A stretch of DNA of 64,000 nt. It comes from Apostichopus japonicus (lineage: Eukaryota; Echinodermata; Holothuroidea; Aspidochirotida; Stichopodidae). The translations under genes and the position numbers were made by a program. Under the pieces are notes generated by a model. That model saw only the letters and a list, made by a program, of their open reading frames with translations, did no database searches and was not told the origin of the DNA. Location of the stretch: assembly GCF_037975245.1 (NCBI RefSeq), contig NC_092574.1:17828713-17892712 (forward strand), written 5' to 3'. Shown one piece after another: positions 41,001-47,759 of this stretch; the first letter of the stretch is position 1, and the number at the start of each line of letters is the position of its first letter.

Positions 41001-44000
41001 ATTGGTCTGTAATTTGAGAAATGCTTCGGGTCCCCAGACTTAAAAATTGGAATTACCTTCGCAATTTTCAGCTCTGACGGAAAAACTCCATTTGAAAAAG
41101 ACAAATTGATAATATGGGTTAGTGGTATTGAAATAATATCAGCTACATGCTTTAGAATTTCATTCGTAATATTATCATAACCTGGACTCTTGCCATTTTT
41201 TAATTTAGACATAGCTAATTTTACCTCCTCAACATTAGTTGGGAAAAACGCAAAAGAATTTGGAATATTACTATTAACATAACTTATGAGTCTTCCCATG
41301 TGGCCAAAAATTGCATTTTCCAAATAATTGTGATATGATATTAATGAACTGGATTGTATCTTTCCCCAGGTGGTTTCTGATGGTGTTAGCGTGCTGGTAC
41401 ATTGTTCAGATGGATGGGATCGCACAGCTCAGACCTGCTCACTGGCTAGTATGATGCTGGATCCATATTACAGAACCCTCAAAGGATTGGAGGTGAGGGG
41501 AAGACTCTTTATGTCTTTTAAATTAAGTTAATTCTTTTTGTATATTTTAGAGGGTCCCAAGTTTTTCTTACATCACCTTCCAGATGAGTGGACCGGTTGC
41601 AAATCTTTATGGCTACCAAAGATTGAATTACAAACCTTAATACAAAGCTGAAGTGGTCATATGTTGGTCGGGAAGTCTGGGGACATAAAATTGAAGTCGG
41701 CCTCCACATGGCGACTCCCAGAAGACGTAGCCATGTCTTTAGACAATACGTGTATATATAGTGGTGGAATTCTGAAGGTATTATCTCAGTATTTTGAAGG
41801 TTACTGGAAGTATGAACGATATTATTCATCAACAAAAAGACATTGAATGTGATATGACAGCGAGCTGTAAAATGATTATATCAAATGATCTGTGTTGCTT
41901 TATCTGTGAGTCTAGAATTAAATGTATGTGTGCAGTTGTAGATTCTCATTTTACATTCAAACTGTTTCTGAGCATGTAAGGTCCGAACAGGTCGTACTTA
42001 AAATTATTCAGTGCATGGTTTACAAATTTGAGAATCGTCGTAAAGATTGGGGGGACGTTACACAGAATTCAAGTTCGGGAATACTTGTGAAGATCACAGG
42101 AATGTGTCGTCCAGAGACAATTCCAGGGACACATTTTATCTGGGGACAGTACAGGAAATCCAGGGACTTCTCAGAAATGTGGGAAGTCTGGTCACCGTAA
42201 CCCTTACGTAAAACTCATTATTGTAGGTAGAATCACTTTCAATGCGTTGCAAAATCTCCGCGACGATGTAAGTAAACATTTGTGATCATATAGCAGTTGC
42301 GCCTCAACACAAATCAAATCGTGATGCTGACACTCAAGTAATCCACTTTTTCATCTACAGATAAGTAGGAAAGGTTAACTCAATCGGAAAAGTATAAAGA
42401 TTTTTTTCCCAAAAATGATGACTTTTAGTGAAAAACAATAGTGGCACTTTGAAATAGAATTTTTCATGTTTTCTCGATGTTGCTTTATTGTTAGCAAAGC
42501 AACGGTAGAAAATTCTCGTGACTGTCCCTCCGTAAGTGAAAGCAAAGTTCGTTGATAGGTTACTTAGCTTCCTGTACATTTAATGAGGACAAACTGTAAT
42601 GAAAAGTGTAAATATGGCTTCTGTTTTCTGTTCTTTTCACATGTAAGACAAATTCCAGACTTGAAAATGTTTAGATGATTTTTCTTTTTCTAGGTCTTAT
42701 ATAACTATGTTGTACTACATTTTGGAAGTAAGTCACTAAGTATAAATTGATTTCATGAGCATGGTAAAGGGGTTTGTAACACTGAACACTACCACAAAAC
42801 TCTAACACAAATGGAAGGAAAATCTTTGGATAAACATTTCACTCTTCTTCCTCTCCTCTCATATGATAGGTTTTAATCGAAAAGGAATGGCTCGCGTTTG
42901 GTCATAAGTTCATTCATCGGTGCGGACTCATCAACGTGGATCCACGAGAGGTTTCACCGATCTTTACACAATTCATCGACTGCGTGTGGCAGCTGACTCA
43001 ACTCTACCCCTGTGCATTCCAGTTCAACGAACGCTTTCTTTTAGAACTCCACGACCATGTCTATTCTTGCCAGTTTGGGAACTTTCTAGGAAACTGTGAA
43101 AAAGACAGACTTGGCATGAAGTTAGTAGTTTTGAAAGGTTCCCTGTAGGTCAGGGTTTCCCTAACTTTATCCCCCTACGAACCCCCTGGGGATGTCAGAG
43201 TTGTCCATGAACCCCCAACCTTTCATGACACATATCTGAGTCATTATTATACTATAATATGCTTAACAGTGCTTCGTAAAAGATCAAGTTCATAGTGTAA
43301 TATTGTAGAGGTTTGTCGATAGGTACGACTTTTGTACATTACTAATTATATGATATATCACATTTTAGTCCAACAAAAAGTACTCTAGTTTTGACTTTCA
43401 GAAACGTCTCACAAACCCCCTGGGATGGACTCATGCACCCCAGTTAGGGAACCCCTGCTGTAGGTCATCCAAGGGTACTCTGTTGTTATTTATGCAATTA
43501 AAAGAAAAATTTTTGATTGACTTATTTGATTTTATAAGGCGACGGATCCACGTTATCATTTAGGTGACAAGGTGATGAAGTCATCCAGAGATAAGCATAT
43601 TTTAATGTTTAATATCTTGAAAACCAGATTAGCATATTACCAGCAGTAATCGTTTATTTCTCCTTGGACTATAACAATCCAAGAGTAAAAATTCTGCCCA
43701 CAAGTCATCCTTTGAAAGAAAGACGAGGTACTTGAAAATATGAATCTGTTACTCCATCCTGTCCACCCAAAATGGCAACAGGACCAAAAAGATGGAATTA
43801 GATATTGCAAATTTGAAGCAATAGACTAACTTAATTAATATGAACTAATATTGGCAGTATTTTTATTAACAACACTGTTGATATACACCATGAAAATACT
43901 ATGAATGGAAACAGAATTACAAAAAGTGAAAGGTTTCATCTCCTAGTAGCTGTAGGATATATCCCACTTTGACAAAATGGCAACTGTTTTCAAAATCATC

Positions 44001-47000
44001 ATATCTCCCAAAGAAGTTGTCCATCTTAAGCATATAACAGCACATAATTCAGATCCCAATTTAATACTCTGTATATTCCAAATATTATTAAAACTCTGCT
44101 GCATTGTTATAAGTTTCTAAATAACTCACTATTAAAGCTAATAGTATATATGGTATGCAAATGTTTCATTAAAATAATATCTTGCTTTTGAAATATATAA
44201 TCAAAAGTTTTTGTTCCTAATTAGCCAAACCTAAGTTTGTGTTCACCTTTACAGGTTACCAGAGAGAACATATTCACTGTGGTCTTTCATGAGGACAAGA
44301 ATGACAGACTATATCAACCCGTTGTACCTGCCAAACCACACAATTACTAAAGGAGTTATACTGCCAGATTTTGATGCACAGAGAATCAAGTAAATATACA
44401 CTCTATCACTGGACACTGGGGCAAAGATGTACATTTAGACCACTTATTTAACTTGTTATAAGTGGTTTTCAGAAATTTGAGAGGGCATGTTCACACTACA
44501 AGGTAGAAGATAAAACTTTCAAAAATCGTTTTACCTTTCATAATAACATGATCAACAAATTCATATTGGCAGAGTTGGTGGGGGGATGCGGGGAGGGGGG
44601 GAGGTTAAGGGAGTGTAACATGATTTTTATGTACAGTGAAAGGTTGTGCTGTATGAAATTGTGTTTTTTAGCTACTTAACTAAAATGTGGTTACTGTCAT
44701 AAAAACAATGACTTTATTATAATTGTTAATAGACGAAGTTTGTTCATGGGAGGGTCATTCATGTACCTCTAACATTAATATTAACCTATAAAATAATGGT
44801 GGCGAAGGCCAAAAAAACAGTAACTACCACAGAGAAGGGTAGTCAATTTCATATTTGATAATAGACCCAGGAACTCAAAACCCATCTTTTACAGCAAGTA
44901 GTGTTTTTGACTTTCTTTCCACTTGAAATATTCACTGAGGCATTATAAGAACTGTAACAAACTTGTTAATCTTTAACATTTATATTTGTTCCAAATGCTG
45001 TTCTCCTTTTCCTTTGTAGGTTTTGGAGAGGCATGTACAATCGTTATGAGAATGGTGTCCACCCCAGGGAGCCGGTCAGTGAGGTTCTGTGTGCTGTGAA
45101 AGACCATACTGTTTCCTTGAAAGACAATATAGTGTTCCTGGAAACTGTGAGTATTATTAATCTGAGAATGTATTGAATTATTAAGACAGTTTGTCGGTAT
45201 GGTTGAGAGGACCTAATATGGCGTGGTACTTACTCTGACACACTTCTGGAAATTCCATGATTTTTACCGTAGCGACGGAAACTAAACCCAACCCAAGAGT
45301 GTGCCAGCTTGCCTCGGGATGTTTTTCTCACAAAATTGAAGTGAAAGGGCAATGGAAAGTTTGAAAAGTGAAGTCAAATCCATTATATTTTGATAGACCT
45401 TTGTTATTGTAATTATAAAACTGGTATAACTAATAAAGGATAGTATTTGCAAATGACTTGTGGTCACTCGAGTGAATTTCAAAAACATTCAACTCATTCA
45501 AGAAGACCTGCACCATAAAAGGCATCGAAACTGTGCCAACATCAGCGAAGATATTCCTAAAGAAATTGCCGGCGATGAGGGGCGCCAGTCAGAAGCCACG
45601 GTACCCTTGCAAACCCTGTAACCAGGGGTCACGCCCCAGGTTCATTTGATACAACCCCAGAAAGATTTCAAGAAACTATCTTCGTTGCCGCTTTCGATTT
45701 GTTCAAATAGCTTGCCGATCTTTCATGTTCACGTTCTGGATGATACATACTGTAGCCTGCTATGTAGAATTCCAATCTGTGCAAAACTGTTGTTTTTTAA
45801 TAATTGGTACTTTTTTTATTAACTTTTCCAAATGGTCAATATTCTGACCACTGTGCTACAGTTAGCCATTGATTCCTATCTTTGCACTGATTATCTGTGA
45901 GATGAATACACTAACAATTTATGATGTCCTGGACTGAAACATAATGTTCCTTCGTTTGATTCCTTACAGAAACTAGCCACATTAAAAAGGATACTAGGTA
46001 AAGCCGAAACCCCTCCAGCCGACGAATCAGACTCCCCCTCTAACTCGCTGGAAAACCACGAAAATGACCTAGAATCGAGAGACAAGCTAAAGCTTGACCG
46101 TAAGAGCAAGAGACGGCCGATATTGATCAAAGACGATAGTTTCGATATCATATCGTCCACATTGCTCACAGATGCGGCTGATTCCGTCGCGGTGGACTGG
46201 ATGAGCTTCCGCAACATCAAGCAGTGCGTTTGTGATTATCCATTTGAACATTTTAGCAGGAAGGTAAGGAAATGATAAGAGTTCTTCTCTCTTGATCTTC
46301 ATCTAATCTGTGAGGAGGAAGATTAGTGTCGAATCTAGCAAACATTAACACCATATTGTTTTGTACGGCATGTTAATAATTGACATAGACTTAGTTTCTG
46401 TTCTTCTGTAGTGTTCCATGAGCAGTGACACTAGAAAGGATAAATGTTAACAGAGATGTACTGTTCTTTTACCCGGGGGTAAACGCACTGTAGGTTTGTA
46501 AGTGTTGAATCTAGCAAGCATTTACATTCCTACCATTTTGCATAACATGTACACTGTAGGTTGAATCTAGCAAGCATTTACATTCCTACCATTTTGCATA
46601 ACATGTACACTGTAGGTTGAATCTAGCAAGCATTTACATTCCTACCATTTTGCATAACATGTACACTGTAGGTTGACTCTAGCAAGCATTTACATTCCTA
46701 CCATTTTGCATAACATGTCAATTATTGACATATACTTAGTGTCTGTTCTTCTTTAGTGTTTAATGAATAATGACACCGGAGAGGATAATTGTTGAAGCTA
46801 GAAAACATTTACATTCCTACAATTTTGCATACCATGTCAATTATTGATATAGACTTAGTTTCTGTTCGTCTTTAGTGTTGCATAAATAATGACAACGGAG
46901 AGGATAAATGTTGAAGCTAGCAAGCAAGTACTTGTGAAAGTCAACCGTTATGGGAAGTTTTTGCACCTGCAAAACCAATTGAGCAACGCAGTGAAAAATA

Positions 47001-47551
47001 TATGCTCTCTATGTTAACCACTTTTTTGATTTCATGTTTCTTTCTAATCCAGTTTGAGCATGACTTATTGCTTTTGTCCTACTTTTACACACATGGAAAG
47101 GGATTGGATCTTGTTGGCAGTGCGCTTATAGTGACATAACATTTACATTAAATTAAAAGCACAGATAGCTGTCTAGAACTTCATCAAACTGCATATTATC
47201 ATCTCTCAAAACCATCTCTGCTGTTTCTTCTTGCCTGTATAATTTTACAGTGTTTTCTTGTTTTGGTGACTTTTCTCTATTCAGTATCACTGTTGGAGGT
47301 GCGGTGTGGTGTATTGTATCCGGTGCATCGACAAGCAGACTCCTCTACCCGGTCACGATTCACAACGGCCGGTACCAGTATGCAAAGGCTGTTACAAGAT
47401 ACTGAAGGCAGGGTCCTCAGAACCCGCTACTCCCAGTCGCTCGCCATCCAAAGACCCTCCCCTCAATATACTCAACTCCAGAATGGGGGAGGTATCGCCA
47501 ACTCAGCTAGCTCATTCTATCCAGGATTTAGAAGTCCAATTAGCAGAGTGA
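23057..47551 (+). CDS. mtmr6/7/8: Myotubularin-related phosphatase, MTMR6/7/8 group (14 exons, 720 aa)
   Basis: Family members remove the 3-phosphate from PI3P and PI(3,5)P2 on endosomal membranes. Fourteen GT-AG exons join with consistent phases into 720 codons plus TGA. Residues 1 to ~105 are the PH-GRAM domain ([25 protein letters not shown]). Residues ~125-510 are the myotubularin phosphatase, with catalytic Cys334 and Arg340 in [10 protein letters not shown], so it should be active. [15 protein letters not shown] and ERTYSLW are group hallmarks. Residues ~515-545 suit the coiled coil. Residues ~611-672 form a FYVE-like finger, absent from vertebrate MTMR6/7/8. The start ATG (GTCATGG) gives MEFITRPK, matching the family N-terminus. 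Several introns carry transposons close to splice sites. Paralogue identity within 6/7/8 cannot be fixed; it is probably the single invertebrate pro-orthologue. Confidence 0.95.
23090..23420. repeat. TAGGCCTA-word-rich low-complexity stretch, intron 1
   Basis: Variants of AGGCCTA, TAGCCTAG and TAGGCC recur many times in about 330 bp. There is no fixed period, so this is word enrichment rather than a tandem array. Confidence 0.6.
24308..24424 (+). CDS. mtmr6/7/8: MTMR exon 2
   Basis: Residues 9-47, first half of PH-GRAM. Acceptor TATGTAG, donor TGG|GTAACA, phase 0 on both sides. Confidence 0.93.
25900..26062 (+). CDS. mtmr6/7/8: MTMR exon 3
   Basis: Residues 48-101 plus one base, second half of PH-GRAM. 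Acceptor TTACCAG, donor CTG|GTTAGT, ends in phase 1. Confidence 0.93.
26770..26862. repeat. Foldback repeat copy, intron 3
   Basis: TATCCTAGCAGGATCTT and CTTCAAAGGCAAA are answered by TTTGCCTTTGAAG and TGCCAGGATA, forming an imperfect hairpin. Related to 29251-29400. Confidence 0.6.
27097..27191. repeat. 31 bp tandem repeat, 3 copies, intron 3
   Basis: Unit ATAGGAAGCAAAACATAGCA followed by AATTTAACAGC, three times, nearly identical. Confidence 0.9.
29251..29400. repeat. Foldback (inverted) repeat, intron 3
   Basis: The left arm holds GTTGGCCTGACATTTTGATC, then CTAGCAGGATCTTCTTC. The right arm is its reverse complement (GAAGAAGATCCTGCTAG, then GATCAAAACGTCAGGCCAAC). The spacer repeats TTTAGCCTC. 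Related pieces lie at 22.2, 26.8 and 57.1 kb. Confidence 0.82.
29725..31112 (-). mobile_element. hAT DNA transposon, internally decayed, 1388 bp
   Basis: Ends CAGGGTTGGCC and GGCATTTTCC-side CCAACCCTG are inverted repeats (CAGGGTTGGC). A perfect 8 bp direct repeat ATTATAAG flanks the element (29717-29724, 31113-31120). Both subterminal regions are packed with GGTTTTTACC and GGTTTTTCCC motifs, including a 10 bp palindrome ACCGGGCGGT/ACCGCCCGGT. A minus-strand hAT transposase C-terminus (30559-30690) is the only coding relic, so it is not autonomous. It lies in MTMR intron 3. Confidence 0.92.
30559..30690 (-). pseudogene. hAT transposase C-terminal dimerisation fragment
   Basis: The frame [10 protein letters not shown], then [15 protein letters not shown] and YRYLRG, matches the conserved hAT dimerisation region (pattern SxERxFSxxGxxxxxxRNRLxxxKxxxL). 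Only about 43 residues to the stop are recognisable. The catalytic core is missing. Confidence 0.82.
31492..31877. mobile_element. hAT MITE, 386 bp
   Basis: Inverted ends CAGTGGTTCTCAAA and TTTGAGAACCACTG, flanked by a perfect 8 bp repeat CTGTAGAC (31484-31491, 31878-31885). No coding capacity. It ends 93 bp before MTMR exon 4, so it may overlap the branch-point region. Confidence 0.95.
31971..32128 (+). CDS. mtmr6/7/8: MTMR exon 4
   Basis: Completes codon 102 and runs to residue 154, including MYAFTYKS and [17 protein letters not shown]. Acceptor TTTGCAG, donor GAG|GTCAGA. Confidence 0.93.
33419..33544 (+). CDS. mtmr6/7/8: MTMR exon 5
   Basis: Residues 155-196, with [12 protein letters not shown] and [16 protein letters not shown]. 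Acceptor TGTTCCAG, donor ATG|GTAAGC. Confidence 0.94.
33841..34845. repeat. Triplicated ~370 bp segment, intron 5
   Basis: Copy A 33841-34198, copy B 34211-34590, and a partial copy C 34600-34845. Shared landmarks in order: CTAAGAACACATTAATGGAC, GAGCAATGGATAGAGCA, GAACTGCTTAATGTTCAG, GGCACTCTGCCTGTT, TTAGATGTCTGAAAGAGGAA and AACTTATAAACCAGTAA. The copies are diverged. Confidence 0.85.
35726..35860 (+). CDS. mtmr6/7/8: MTMR exon 6
   Basis: Residues 197-241, with [19 protein letters not shown] and MYVVDTRPR. Acceptor CTCTCTAG, donor CGG|GTAAAT. Confidence 0.94.
36406..36538 (+). CDS. mtmr6/7/8: MTMR exon 7
   Basis: Residues 242-285 plus one base, with [18 protein letters not shown] and [17 protein letters not shown]. 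Acceptor TGACTAG, donor GAAG|GTGAGA, phase 1. Confidence 0.94.
36761..36870 (+). CDS. mtmr6/7/8: MTMR exon 8
   Basis: Completes Val286 and runs to Lys322. It carries CELKNPSM and [18 protein letters not shown]. Acceptor TTTTAG, donor AAG|GTGAGT. Confidence 0.94.
37640..38297 (+). pseudogene. Tx1-like LINE 3' fragment, intron 8
   Basis: An open frame (37659-38123) contains [29 protein letters not shown] and [17 protein letters not shown]. This is the C-terminal region of Tx1/L1-type LINE ORF2, where a CxxC zinc-knuckle-like motif follows the TNxFLxK motif. Catalytic motifs are absent (5' truncated). The 3' end is GCGCTTTGAGCAG, then GCGCTATATAAATATTAC and (TTA)n. Confidence 0.65.
39167..39338. 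repeat. ~57 bp tandem repeat, 3 copies, intron 8
   Basis: Units with TACTTGACTCTAAGTACTGG, then ACTTATATTCTTGGACTAG and TATTTATATGA. It directly abuts the 3' end of the antisense LINE. Confidence 0.8.
39340..41365 (-). mobile_element. 5'-truncated Jockey/CR1-like LINE, antisense in intron 8
   Basis: The minus-strand frame 39707 to about 41365 encodes an RT domain: [53 protein letters not shown] and FVDDT. The C-terminus is intact ([20 protein letters not shown]). The catalytic Asp residues are present, but the usual FADD reads FVDD. The endonuclease region is missing. The short 3' region ends in AATTCAATTCAATTC-like repeats with TGTAAA runs. The open frame continues into antisense MTMR exon 9 (41370-41425), which is not element sequence. 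An uninterrupted RT frame implies a recent insertion. Confidence 0.88.
41370..41492 (+). CDS. mtmr6/7/8: MTMR exon 9 (active site)
   Basis: Residues 323-363. It carries [14 protein letters not shown] with Cys334 and Arg340. Acceptor TTTCCCCAG, donor GAG|GTGAGG, phase 0. Confidence 0.95.
42870..43120 (+). CDS. mtmr6/7/8: MTMR exon 10
   Basis: Residues 364-446 plus two bases, with [30 protein letters not shown] and [15 protein letters not shown]. Acceptor ATGATAG, donor GAA|GTTAGT, phase 2. Confidence 0.94.
43151..43457. mobile_element. hAT MITE, 307 bp, intron 10
   Basis: Inverted ends CAGGGTTTCCCTAAC and GTTAGGGAACCCCTG, flanked by a perfect 8 bp repeat CTGTAGGT (43143-43150, 43458-43465). 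It begins 30 bp after the exon 10 splice donor. No coding capacity. Confidence 0.93.
44255..44389 (+). CDS. mtmr6/7/8: MTMR exon 11
   Basis: Completes Lys447 and runs to residue 491 plus two bases, with [15 protein letters not shown] and DYINPLY. Acceptor TTTACAG, donor CAA|GTAAAT. Confidence 0.93.
45020..45146 (+). CDS. mtmr6/7/8: MTMR exon 12
   Basis: Completes Lys492 and runs to residue 534, with [17 protein letters not shown], the end of the phosphatase domain and the start of the coiled-coil region. Acceptor TTTGTAG, donor ACT|GTGAGT. Confidence 0.92.
45970..46263 (+). CDS. mtmr6/7/8: MTMR exon 13 (linker and first half of FYVE-like finger)
   Basis: Residues 535-632: a short coiled coil, an acidic/basic Ser-rich linker, then [19 protein letters not shown]. 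The first metal pair reads C-x-C (620, 622) rather than C-x2-C. Acceptor CCTTACAG, donor AAG|GTAAGG. Confidence 0.88.
46505..46720. repeat. 56 bp tandem repeat, ~3.9 copies, intron 13
   Basis: Unit TTGAATCTAGCAAGCATTTA, then CATTCCTACCATTTTGCATA and ACATGTACACTGTAGG. Related single copies at about 46372-46440, 46720-46830 and 46840-46925 alternate with an ATTGACATAGACTTAGTTTC segment, giving a higher-order pattern. Confidence 0.9.
47285..47551 (+). CDS. mtmr6/7/8: MTMR exon 14 (second half of FYVE-like finger, C-terminus)
   Basis: Residues 633-720: [18 protein letters not shown], then VPVCKGCYK, giving Cys 635, 638, 643, 646, 665 and 668. A Ser/Pro stretch and an amphipathic [14 protein letters not shown] end follow, then TGA. 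Acceptor CTATTCAG. Confidence 0.9.
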   Translation, partial: YHCWRCGVVYCIRCIDKQTPLPGHDSQRPVPVCKGCYKILKAGSSEPATPSRSPSKDPPLNILNSRMGEVSPTQLAHSIQDLEVQLAE

Positions 47552-47564
47552 TATATATGTAAAT

Positions 47565-47565
47565 G

Positions 47566-47603
<38 letters not shown>
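47565..47603. repeat. (TA)n microsatellite beyond the MTMR stop
   Basis: TA run within the presumed 3' UTR. A second TA run lies at about 47727-47752, on the far side of the tRNA-like element. Confidence 0.9.
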
Positions 47604-47606
<3 letters not shown>

Positions 47607-47723
47607 GAAAACGTAATGAGTTGGAAAATCCAGAACAGTGAAAAAACTTCCAGCCTCCACCGGGATTCGAACCCTGGCCTCCCACTTTATATGCGGACAC
47701 CCTAACCACTAGGCTATGGACGC
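47604..47723 (-). mobile_element. tRNA-derived SINE (tRNA-like head 47653-47723)
   Basis: On the minus strand GCGTCCATAGCCTAGTGG, then the B box GGTTCGAATCC, folds into most of a cloverleaf: acceptor 6/7 pairs, anticodon stem 5 pairs including G-T, T-stem 4/5. The anticodon loop ATATAAA would read AUA, which no normal nuclear tRNA uses. The head runs into a short tail (TTTTTTCACTGTTCTGG, TTCCAACTCATTACG). Hence a SINE or tRNA relic, not a working tRNA gene. Confidence 0.68.
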
Positions 47724-47759
47724 TGATTATATATATATATATATATATATGCATATATA

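Noticed and set aside
41366-41425. N-terminal 20 residues of the antisense LINE frame
   Set aside because: They are the reverse complement of MTMR exon 9, not LINE protein.
42040-42200. Repeat with GGGGACAGT / CCAGGGAC words, similar to 23490-23560
   Set aside because: Probably a dispersed element, but boundaries and full similarity could not be established by eye.
45891-46220. Minus-strand frame over MTMR exon 13
   Set aside because: Antisense shadow of a real exon.
47263-47562. Plus-strand frame starting [15 protein letters not shown]
   Set aside because: Wrong frame across the exon 14 acceptor; the FYVE-like frame has the right phase and motif.
47653-47723. A functional tRNA gene
   Set aside because: Anticodon AUA, mismatched acceptor and T stems, and an attached SINE-like tail.
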